A stretch of 16,326 nt of DNA from Rhodobacterales bacterium UBA7416 (GTDB taxonomy: Bacteria > Pseudomonadota > Alphaproteobacteria > Rhodobacterales > Rhodobacteraceae). Position numbers and translations under genes: made by a program. Position 1 is the stretch's first letter. Each line of letters starts with the position of its first letter. The notes beneath the pieces were generated by a model. The model did not search any database and was not told the origin of the DNA. It worked only from the letters and a program-made list of their open reading frames with translations. Location: positions 1,976-18,301 of the forward strand of contig DKMK01000127.1 in the NCBI GenBank assembly GCA_002469545.1, in the 5' to 3' direction. Of this stretch, positions 1 to 5,038 are shown in pieces.

Positions 1-992
1 TTGCCAACGATCGCCATGTCTTTCATTTCACGCATATGCTCAAGACGAATGATGTCTTTGTTACCTGTCGTCGTGACGAAAATATCAGCGTCGGCAACAG
101 CATCTTCCAATGTTGTCACTTCGAAACCGTCCATTGCCGCCTGAAGCGCACAAATCGGATCAATTTCAGTCACTTTCACACGCGCACCAGCGCCTTGTAA
201 TGACGCAGCAGAACCTTTGCCGACATCACCGTAACCACAAACAACAGCCGTTTTACCAGCCATCATTGTGTCTGTTGCGCGGCGGATGCCGTCAACCAAT
301 GATTCTTTACAGCCGTATTTGTTGTCGAATTTTGATTTTGTTACACTGTCGTTCACGTTGATCGCAGGGAAAGGCAATTCGCCTTTTTTGTGCAATTCGT
401 ACAAGCGATGGACACCGGTTGTTGTTTCTTCGGAAACACCTTGTATTTCATCGCGCGTTTTCGTGAACCAGCCCGGTGATGCCGCCATGCGCTTTTTGAT
501 TTGCGCAAAGATGGCTTCTTCTTCTTCGGAGCCAGGGTTGTCCAACAGGTTCGTTTCGCCAGCCTCAACGCGTGCGCCCAAAAGAACATACAAAGTAGCG
601 TCGCCACCGTCGTCTAAGATCAGGTTTGCACCTTCTGAGAACATAAATGAGCGATCAAGGTAATCCCAATGCTCTACCAATGATTGGCCTTTAATTGCGA
701 AAACGGGAACACCTGATTCAGCAATCGCCGCCGCGGCGTGATCTTGCGTTGAATAGATGTTGCAAGACGCCCAGCGCACATCCGCACCCAATGCCGTCAG
801 TGTTTCAATCAAAACAGCTGTTTGAATTGTCATGTGTAGTGATCCAACAATCCGTGAACCCTTCAACGGCTGGCTTGCGCCAAACTCTTGACGCAGGGAC
901 ATAAGGCCCGGCATTTCTGTTTCAGCGATGTCCAGTTCTTTGCGGCCAAATTCCGCAAGAGATATGTCCTTAACAATATAGTCTGTTGCCAT
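1..992 (-). CDS. ahcY: Adenosylhomocysteinase (SAH hydrolase), 3' end outside window
   Basis: Hydrolyses S-adenosylhomocysteine to adenosine and homocysteine in the cytosol, which relieves product inhibition of methyltransferases and feeds the methionine cycle. About 330 codons are visible, starting [20 protein letters not shown]. Family signatures seen are [12 protein letters not shown], the substrate region [32 protein letters not shown] and the NAD-binding loop CGYGDVGKG, followed by TTTGNKDI at the window edge. Family members are about 460-470 residues, so roughly the last 130 lie to the left. The start is set by AGGAG (minus strand, 1002-1006) nine bases upstream of ATG. The gene is divergent from the HD-domain gene, with a 100-bp spacer. 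The reading frame is intact. Identification is very secure. Confidence 0.97.
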   Translation of the reverse strand, partial: MATDYIVKDISLAEFGRKELDIAETEMPGLMSLRQEFGASQPLKGSRIVGSLHMTIQTAVLIETLTALGADVRWASCNIYSTQDHAAAAIAESGVPVFAIKGQSLVEHWDYLDRSFMFSEGANLILDDGGDATLYVLLGARVEAGETNLLDNPGSEEEEAIFAQIKKRMAASPGWFTKTRDEIQGVSEETTTGVHRLYELHKKGELPFPAINVNDSVTKSKFDNKYGCKESLVDGIRRATDTMMAGKTAVVCGYGDVGKGSAASLQGAGARVKVTEIDPICALQAAMDGFEVTTLEDAVADADIFVTTTGNKDIIRLEHMREMKDMAIVG

Positions 993-1014
993 CTTACTAG
1001 GCTCCTGTAATTTA

Positions 1015-1028
1015 CCCGTTCTATCGGG
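1015..1028 (-). promoter_or_regulatory. Short hairpin just 5' of the ahcY ribosome-binding site
   Basis: On the ahcY transcript, CCCG-AUAGAA-CGGG can form a stem of four Watson-Crick pairs, extendable by a G-U and a U-A pair, eight bases upstream of the AGGAG site. It could affect ribosome access. It does not match a known SAH or SAM riboswitch that I recognise, and it is short enough to be chance. Confidence 0.25.
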
Positions 1029-1036
1029 CATGTAAC

Positions 1037-1051
1037 ATCCTACAAGTTGAT
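1037..1051. promoter_or_regulatory. Candidate LysR-type site (ATC-N9-GAT) upstream of ahcY
   Basis: ATC-N9-GAT with an embedded T-N11-A core, the generic LysR-family binding geometry, lies about 45 bp upstream of the ahcY start and 42 bp upstream of the divergent HD gene. It is proposed because a LysR gene sits nearby and HvrB, a LysR regulator, is known to activate ahcY in Rhodobacter capsulatus. The motif is short and could occur by chance. Confidence 0.2.
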
Positions 1052-1092
1052 AAACAAGAGTAGCGAACCACTATCGAATTCGGAGAATCGTT

Positions 1093-1689
1093 TTGAGCAA
1101 TAGTAGCCCACGGGCATGGCAAAGAATGTTATCAGGGCGTCGCCTAGACCTCTTAGATCCATCCCCGATGGACATCGAAATCGAAGATATTGCCCATGGC
1201 CTTGCTTTTGTTGCTCGATGGAATGGTCAAACCCGAGGAGAGTACCCTTATTCGGTGGCTGAACATTCTGTTTTTGTTGAGCAACTGTTTTATCGATTAA
1301 ATCCAAAAATTGATGTAAAATGGCGCCTTGCGGCCCTGCTGCATGATGCGCCGGAATACGTAATCGGCGACATGATAAGCCCAGTCAAGGCCGCGGTTGG
1401 TCCAGGCTACGGCGAAATGGATGAACGGCTGACTGCAGCTATTCATACCAAATTCGGCCTACCCGCAATAATTCCAAGTGTAATCAAAAAACAGATAAAA
1501 CGTGCCGACATGCTGTCTGCATGGCTGGAAGCCGTGCAAATTGCTGGTTTCAGCGCAACAGAGGCAAATAAGTTGTTTGGAGACCCTGTATTGTCGGATT
1601 TGCCTCAGACAAGCCTGCGTCCACATGCCCCTATGCAAGTCAAAGGACAGTTTTTAGAAGTGTTTAACGATTTGATGGAGAAACTTTAA
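1093..1689 (+). CDS. HD-domain phosphohydrolase (YfbR-like)
   Basis: A 198-residue HD-superfamily metal-dependent phosphohydrolase, probably cytosolic, of the type that dephosphorylates nucleotides (the E. coli YfbR 5'-nucleotidase is a characterised relative). The metal-binding set is visible: His58 (VAEHSV), His84-Asp85 (ALLHDAPEY) and Asp139 (KRADML). The N-terminus, PRAWQRMLSGRRLDLLDPSP, is typical of alphaproteobacterial members. Translation probably starts at a TTG at 1093, preceded by CGGAGAA (1081-1087) at good spacing; no in-frame ATG fits the family N-terminus. The stop codon overlaps the ATG of the GST gene by one base (TAATG), so the two are likely co-translated. The true substrate cannot be told from sequence; nucleotide monophosphates are the best guess. 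Confidence 0.88.
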   Translation: MSNSSPRAWQRMLSGRRLDLLDPSPMDIEIEDIAHGLAFVARWNGQTRGEYPYSVAEHSVFVEQLFYRLNPKIDVKWRLAALLHDAPEYVIGDMISPVKAAVGPGYGEMDERLTAAIHTKFGLPAIIPSVIKKQIKRADMLSAWLEAVQIAGFSATEANKLFGDPVLSDLPQTSLRPHAPMQVKGQFLEVFNDLMEKL

Positions 1690-2309
1690 TGGAACCCGCG
1701 CAGTTATTCTATGTCGATGGATCGCCGTTTGCACGTATTTGTCGAGCCCTAATTATCGACTGGGAACTGCCCGTAGAAACAGTAAAACTTGATTGGCCGT
1801 TAGATACATCTTTTTTTGATGAGAACCCACTGGGTCAAGTTCCTGTCTTAAAAACAGTTGGCGAAACCATTTTCCCGACATCGCAAATTGCAGAACAATT
1901 ATGGGCAATGACAACCGAAGCCCAAGCACCCTATTTTGATCCCTTAGCCGATCGCCAATTATTTTTAACCGTTTTGGCGATGGGCGATGCGATGGTTGCG
2001 GCCAATCAAATCACACGAACGGGTCTTCGCCCCACCGCCGAAAACACATATGGCATCGACATCGTTGAGCGCCATGGAATGCGTGTTGAGCGCACACTCG
2101 ATTGGCTAGAAGAGCGCAGCGGTAAATGGTTGATGGACGACACAGTCAGCGTTTGCGACTATGCTTTGGCTTGTATTTTGTTGTGGTCAGACAGCCGTTG
2201 TCCAACTGATTGGCGTACACGTCCAAAACTGACACGGATTGTCGAAGAACTGTCCACAGGTGACAGTTTTGCACAAACCGTGCCTAGCCCTTGGAAACCT
2301 ACCGAATAA
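1689..2309 (+). CDS. Glutathione S-transferase family protein
   Basis: A 206-residue protein with the GST layout: an N-terminal thioredoxin-like domain (about 1-78) and an all-alpha C-terminal domain. Visible landmarks are the N-terminal strand and turn YVDGSPFARICRAL with a candidate catalytic Ser12, the cis-Pro motif GQVPVL (49-54), and TSQIAEQL (64-71), where Ser65 would contact the glutathione gamma-glutamyl group. The C-terminal domain includes WLMDDTVSVCDYALA, matching the usual D-x-S-x-x-D-Y/F capping motif with changes. No signal peptide, so cytosolic. It overlaps the upstream HD gene by one base. The specific conjugation or reduction reaction is unknown. The stop codon lies inside an inverted repeat shared with the convergent small gene. 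Confidence 0.85.
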   Translation: MEPAQLFYVDGSPFARICRALIIDWELPVETVKLDWPLDTSFFDENPLGQVPVLKTVGETIFPTSQIAEQLWAMTTEAQAPYFDPLADRQLFLTVLAMGDAMVAANQITRTGLRPTAENTYGIDIVERHGMRVERTLDWLEERSGKWLMDDTVSVCDYALACILLWSDSRCPTDWRTRPKLTRIVEELSTGDSFAQTVPSPWKPTE

Positions 2310-2323
2310 GTTTTTTAAACTTA
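2307..2323. terminator. AT-rich inverted repeat joining two convergent stop codons
   Basis: TAAGTTT-TTT-AAACTTA is a perfect 7-bp inverted repeat with a 3-base loop. Its left end is the TAA of the GST gene and its right end is the TAA (minus strand) of the 48-codon gene. It could act as a weak bidirectional terminator, but the stem is almost all A-T and no clear U tract follows. Confidence 0.3.
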
Positions 2324-2467
2324 CTTGGCAAAGTTTTGTTGTGCCAGACGACGCGCACGACGACTTTGCTCCAGATATATTTTGCGGCGCTCACTGTCAC
2401 CTAGTGGTGTGATGTTTGAGCCTTGAAGAGTTGCAGATGTCATCATGCCTGAAAAAATATTTAACAT
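2321..2467 (-). CDS. Small Arg-rich protein A (48 aa), paralogue of protein B
   Basis: A complete small gene, ATG to TAA, of 48 codons. The protein begins MLNIFSGMMTS, continues ITPLGDSERRKIYLEQSRRA and ends RRLAQQNFAK. An AGGA site lies six bases before the ATG (minus strand). The strongest support is its neighbour at 2613-2771, whose product shares MLNIF at the start and the pattern PLG-[DE]-x-x-R-x-x-x-x-LEQSRR-x-RRLAQ. The shared block is highly basic and predicted helical, which suggests binding to nucleic acid or another acidic partner; this is inference. No signal peptide or membrane segment. I do not recognise the family; it is not a clear DUF1127 protein despite similar size and Arg content. 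The region before it holds repeated TAGGTAT elements. Confidence 0.72.
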   Translation of the reverse strand: MLNIFSGMMTSATLQGSNITPLGDSERRKIYLEQSRRARRLAQQNFAK

Positions 2468-2499
2468 TTCGTTTCCTAACGTTGTTTCTGTTCTTGGAT

Positions 2500-2565
2500 C
2501 TAGGTATAGCGAGTTGAATAGGTATTTAAGTAAAGAAAGTCACATTTTTTGGCACTTATACCTAG
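2500..2565. repeat. Three copies of TAGGTAT upstream of small gene A
   Basis: TAGGTAT occurs at 2501-2507 and again at 2519-2525, 18 bp apart, and in inverted form (ATACCTA) at 2558-2564. The outer copies extend to a perfect 9-bp inverted pair, CTAGGTATA (2500-2508) and TATACCTAG (2557-2565). A related CCTAGGTAA lies upstream of small gene B (minus strand, about 2787-2795). The arrangement suggests operators for one regulator of both small genes. No regulator can be named. Confidence 0.35.
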
Positions 2566-2612
2566 TGCTTTACATTTTATAGTGACTTATCACACTAATT
2601 CGTTGAGATAGC

Positions 2613-2771
2613 TTAGCGATAAAACCGTTGATCTGCTCTCAACTGCGCCAACCGACGCTCACGACGGCTCTGTTCCAAGTGTAGTCTGTAACGATCATCT
2701 TCCCCGAGCGGAGATATAAGCGAGTTTGCCTTGGTGACGCCTCTAAGCACGTCTACGAATATATTTAACAT
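2613..2771 (-). CDS. Small Arg-rich protein B (52 aa), paralogue of protein A
   Basis: A complete 52-codon gene, ATG to TAA, on the same strand as and 145 bp upstream of gene A. The protein starts MLNIFVDVLRGVTKANSLIS, then PLGEDDRYRLHLEQSRRERR, and ends LAQLRADQRFYR. A purine-rich site, AAAGGG, lies eight bases before the ATG. It shares with protein A the N-terminal MLNIF and the basic block LEQSRR-x-RRLAQ, while the middle differs, so selection has kept the two ends. This points to a real, duplicated gene family rather than a chance frame. It is divergent from the LysR gene, 103 bp away, a position often occupied by a LysR target. Function unknown. Confidence 0.72.
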   Translation of the reverse strand: MLNIFVDVLRGVTKANSLISPLGEDDRYRLHLEQSRRERRLAQLRADQRFYR

Positions 2772-2794
2772 TTTATAGCCCTTTCAATTTACCT

Positions 2795-2811
2795 AGGCTA
2801 CTAGTTAGCCT
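2795..2811. promoter_or_regulatory. Inverted repeat between small gene B and the LysR gene
   Basis: AGGCTA-CTAGT-TAGCCT has perfect 6-bp arms. It ends two bases before the TTGACA of the LysR promoter and lies 24 bp upstream of the small gene B start codon. It could be an operator for either gene or a hairpin in the small-gene leader. Confidence 0.35.
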
Positions 2812-2813
2812 TA

Positions 2814-2842
2814 TTGACATGAGCTTCACAGTCAGGAATAAT
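2814..2842 (+). promoter_or_regulatory. Promoter of the LysR gene
   Basis: Perfect -35 TTGACA (2814-2819), a 17-base spacer, and -10 AATAAT (2837-2842; five of six consensus bases). Transcription would start near 2849, giving a leader of about 26 bases that lacks a clear Shine-Dalgarno sequence. Confidence 0.6.
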
Positions 2843-2847
2843 TTAGA

Positions 2848-2868
2848 TATGTTAGATAAACTTACATA
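2848..2868. promoter_or_regulatory. LysR-type box (TATGT-N11-ACATA) at the LysR start site
   Basis: TATGT, eleven bases, then ACATA: a perfect 5-bp dyad with T-N11-A geometry. It covers the predicted transcription start of the LysR gene and ends six bases before its ATG. Binding here would block the promoter, fitting the negative autoregulation common in the family. No binding data are available from sequence alone. Confidence 0.45.
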
Positions 2869-2874
2869 CTAGAT

Positions 2875-3747
2875 ATGGATTGGCGATTAATTCCTTCCTT
2901 GCATGCCCTTCGTGCTTTCGAAGCAACCTCGCGGTTGCGTAGCTTCAGCAAGGCCGCCAGCGAATTAAATGTAACGCACGCCGCAATTTCGCAACATGTT
3001 CGCGCATTAGAAGCAGAGTTCGGCGAGTCTTTAGTATTTCGACAGGGACGTGGATTAGCACTCACAGACCAAGGTGCACAATTTGCACAATCCCTGCGCT
3101 CTGGTTTTTGGGAAATTGAAACAGCCGTCAAAGAACTTCGCAACAATGGCGATGTGCGTTCTTTAAATATTTCTGCTACACCTGCTTTCGCAGGGCAATG
3201 GCTCATGCCACGCATTGGCGACTTTTGGCAAAAACACCCCGACATCATTTTAAACATCAATCCCAGCGTTCATTTGGTCGATCTGGCACGCGATGGCTAT
3301 GACATGGCAATTCGATATGGTGCCGGCAATTGGAAGGGTTTAGAATCCAAGCGGCTACTTCACGGCGACTTTTGTGTTGTTGCGCGTGCAGATTTGCTGG
3401 CGGGGCGCCGTGTTGATTGTTTAGATGATGTCCTCGACATTCCATGGCTGTTAGAAGGGTCGATGATGGAGCGTGCTGCCTTGCTTGAATCCGCAGGCGT
3501 TGATTTTGATTCAGCGGACGTCAAAATTTTCAACACAAATGAAATGGTTCTGTCAGCTGTTCATGCGGGTCTAGGTATGTCGTTGCAAACCGGCGCCCTG
3601 GTGCGATCCCAAATTGCCGATGGATCATTGATAAACATATGTGATCTTGCCCAAGATGGGTTGAGCTACTTTGTGGTCATACCAAAAGATAGACGTCACA
3701 AAGATTTGCCAGTATTTACCAAATGGCTGTTTGAAATGGCGCGTTAA
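2875..3747 (+). CDS. LysR-family regulator, GcvA-type (possible HvrB counterpart)
   Basis: A 290-residue LysR-type transcriptional regulator of normal length. The winged HTH occupies about 1-65 (PSLHALRAFEATSRLRSFSK, then AASELNVTHAAISQHVRALE), and VTHAAISQHVRALE is typical of the GcvA subgroup. A co-inducer-binding domain follows from about 92 (SLNISATPAFAGQWLMPRIG). It starts at ATG 2875 without an evident ribosome-binding site. The promoter and T-N11-A box upstream suggest autorepression. In Rhodobacter capsulatus the LysR protein HvrB is encoded near regA and ahcY and activates ahcY. This gene lies between ahcY and regA, so orthology is plausible but unproven. Its 3' end overlaps the regA 3' end by four bases. 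Ligand unknown; the LysR assignment itself is secure. Confidence 0.9.
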   Translation: MDWRLIPSLHALRAFEATSRLRSFSKAASELNVTHAAISQHVRALEAEFGESLVFRQGRGLALTDQGAQFAQSLRSGFWEIETAVKELRNNGDVRSLNISATPAFAGQWLMPRIGDFWQKHPDIILNINPSVHLVDLARDGYDMAIRYGAGNWKGLESKRLLHGDFCVVARADLLAGRRVDCLDDVLDIPWLLEGSMMERAALLESAGVDFDSADVKIFNTNEMVLSAVHAGLGMSLQTGALVRSQIADGSLINICDLAQDGLSYFVVIPKDRRHKDLPVFTKWLFEMAR

Positions 3748-3751
3748 CGCG
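3740..3751. other. 12-bp palindrome holding the overlapping LysR and regA stops
   Basis: CGCGTTAACGCG is perfectly symmetric. The central TTAA supplies TAA to the LysR gene (3745-3747) and, on the other strand, TAA to regA (3744-3746); both proteins end in Arg-stop. There is no space between the genes for an independent terminator. Confidence 0.6.
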
Positions 3752-4304
3752 GGCTTCGTTTTGCCAGAATACGCTGTAATGTCCGACGGTGCATATTCAA
3801 ACGTCGTGCGGTTTCGGATACATTTCGATCACACAGCTCATAAACGCGCTGAATATGTTCCCAGCGAACACGGTCAGCTGACATCGGATTTTCTGGCGGT
3901 GGCGGTAAATCTCCATCGCTGGCCAGCAATGCATTTGTTACATCATTCGCATCCGCAGGCTTTGATAAATAATCTGTCGCACCGATTTTAACAGCAGCAA
4001 CTGCGGTCGCAATTGCACCATAGCCAGTTAATACAATAATACGGGCATTTGGACGTTTTTCACGCAATACTTCGACAACGTCCAATCCGTTACCGTCCTC
4101 TAAGCGTAGATCAACAACGGCGTAAGCAGGTGGTGTCGCCGTGCAAAATGCACGACCAGCGGCCACAGTTTCCAAAGCCGTGGGTGCAAAGCCACGCTTT
4201 TCCATCGCGCGCGCCAAACGGCGACGAAACGGTTCGTCATCGTCTAAAATCAGCAACGTATTATCGGTACCAACTTCATTCAATGCACGTTCGTTATTCT
4301 TCAT
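3744..4304 (-). CDS. regA: Redox response regulator RegA (PrrA/ActR)
   Basis: A 186-residue DNA-binding response regulator of the RegB-RegA system, which in Rhodobacterales controls photosynthesis, respiration, and carbon and nitrogen fixation genes. The receiver domain (about 15-125) shows acidic residues Asp21-Asp23, phospho-acceptor Asp65 in VVDLRLEDGNGLDVVEVLRE, Thr93 (VLTGYGAIATAVAAVK) and Lys115 (LSKPADAND). The four-proline linker (134-137) and Fis-type HTH (NVSETARRLNMHRRTLQRIL) are hallmarks of the family. The linker-proximal Cys158 (YELCDR) is present. The start at 4304 is preferred to the ATG at 4340 because AAAGGGGA lies just upstream and the length then fits relatives of about 184 residues. 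It is 45 bp downstream of senC and likely co-transcribed. No hvrA follows. Confidence 0.95.
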   Translation of the reverse strand: MKNNERALNEVGTDNTLLILDDDEPFRRRLARAMEKRGFAPTALETVAAGRAFCTATPPAYAVVDLRLEDGNGLDVVEVLREKRPNARIIVLTGYGAIATAVAAVKIGATDYLSKPADANDVTNALLASDGDLPPPPENPMSADRVRWEHIQRVYELCDRNVSETARRLNMHRRTLQRILAKRSPR

Positions 4305-4311
4305 TGTTTCG

Positions 4312-4319
4312 TCCCCTTT
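4312..4319 (-). promoter_or_regulatory. Ribosome-binding site that sets the regA start
   Basis: AAAGGGGA on the minus strand, seven bases before ATG 4304. It lies inside the twelve-codon extension that a start at 4340 would add, so it argues for the shorter protein. Confidence 0.65.
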
Positions 4320-4349
4320 GCCCAAACATATTGCTTTCAATCACAGAGG

Positions 4350-4949
4350 TCAAACACCAGCGAAACATGAAATTGTTTTTGCCATATCTTCGGGTGATGT
4401 ATCACGTCTGAAAAACTGCAAAAAACCCGTTTTGTCCATCAAGTAACTTTGTGTCGAGTGATCCATAAGATAATCTTCACCTTCGCCACTTTTGCGGAAA
4501 AAAGTACGATATGCTTTGGATGCTGCCTTGACCTGTTCTTGTGTGCCCGTCAGGCCGATCAAGCGGGGATGTGAAGCGGCGACATAGTCATTCAATGCGG
4601 AAACAGTGTCGCGTGCTGGATCAATCGTTATGAATACAGGCGTAATCTCTACCCCGTTTTCATGCAATATATCAACTGCATCCAAATTGCGCTGCGTATC
4701 CAAAGGACAGATATCAGGGCAATAAGTGTATCCAAAATATATCAACGTTAATCCTGTAATAACGTCTTTCTCGGTCACTGCATTTCCATTGTGATCCACA
4801 AGGGAAAACGGGCCGCCGATTGTGGCTTGGCCACCTGCAACCACAGAAGTGGCACAAGATTTTCCATCATTCCAAAAAACAAGCCCGCCCATCACCACAA
4901 GGGCAATGGCAGCAACTGCGGCAAATCCGATAGCAAAAAATTTTGTCAT
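4350..4949 (-). CDS. senC: SCO1/SenC copper-binding protein (PrrC)
   Basis: A 199-residue membrane-anchored periplasmic protein of the SCO1/SenC/PrrC family, which helps load copper into cytochrome c oxidase and affects Reg signalling in Rhodobacter. One N-terminal membrane segment (about 4-26) is followed by a thioredoxin-fold domain. The copper ligands are visible: Cys77 and Cys81 in FGYTYCPDICPLD, and His164 in MDHSTQSYLMD. The start at 4949 has AAGGGA six bases upstream and places the membrane helix at the N-terminus; an in-frame ATG at 5000 would add 17 polar residues and has no better site. It is the first gene of the senC-regA pair and is divergent from regB, the same arrangement as in Rhodobacter. 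Two further Cys (32 and 195) are outside the CxxxC motif. Confidence 0.95.
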   Translation of the reverse strand: MTKFFAIGFAAVAAIALVVMGGLVFWNDGKSCATSVVAGGQATIGGPFSLVDHNGNAVTEKDVITGLTLIYFGYTYCPDICPLDTQRNLDAVDILHENGVEITPVFITIDPARDTVSALNDYVAASHPRLIGLTGTQEQVKAASKAYRTFFRKSGEGEDYLMDHSTQSYLMDKTGFLQFFRRDTSPEDMAKTISCFAGV

Positions 4950-5000
4950 GCATGATCCCTTCTGGTCACGAGCATTTTCATCCTCTACCCTACAGGTCAA

Positions 5001-5025
5001 TATAAGTCATGCGCGAAGATGTCAC
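5001..5025. promoter_or_regulatory. Candidate regB -10 element and RegA-type box
   Basis: TATAAG (5001-5006) resembles a -10 element, though no good -35 was found. Directly after it, GCGCGAAGATGTCAC (5011-5025) reads on the minus strand as GTGACATCTTCGCGC. That matches the published RegA/PrrA pattern GYGRC-R-NN-TT-N-CGC if one extra base is allowed before the last CGC; these sites are known to vary in spacing. The position, between senC and regB at the likely transcription start, fits the known autoregulation of this cluster. Confidence 0.35.
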
Positions 5026-5038
5026 ATCCGAAAGTACA

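Noticed and set aside
353..607. Open frames antisense or offset to ahcY and to the add genes
   Set aside because: They lie wholly within strongly conserved genes, have no ribosome sites of note and show low-complexity composition typical of shadow frames.
993..1092. SAH or SAM/SAH riboswitch in the ahcY leader
   Set aside because: The leader is at most about 100 bases and shows only one short hairpin next to the ribosome site. I could not find the conserved cores of the SAH or the Rhodobacterales SAM/SAH riboswitch in it.
2569..2586. Repeat of CTATAAAATGT, found also at the small gene B start, as a third gene copy
   Set aside because: Here the ATG is followed at once by a stop codon and the shared stretch is only about a dozen AT-rich bases.
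2321..2771. The two small proteins as DUF1127 members
   Set aside because: They are similar in size and Arg content, but I cannot find the characteristic DUF1127 pattern around L-x-x-L-x-D-x-x-L-x-D-I-G.
4305..4340. Twelve-residue N-terminal extension of RegA from ATG 4340
   Set aside because: A good ribosome site lies inside the extension just before ATG 4304, and the family starts near that point.
5009..5038. An upstream ATG adding ten residues to RegB
   Set aside because: The extension has no Rhodobacter counterpart, makes the protein longer than PrrB, and would overlap the putative promoter and RegA box.
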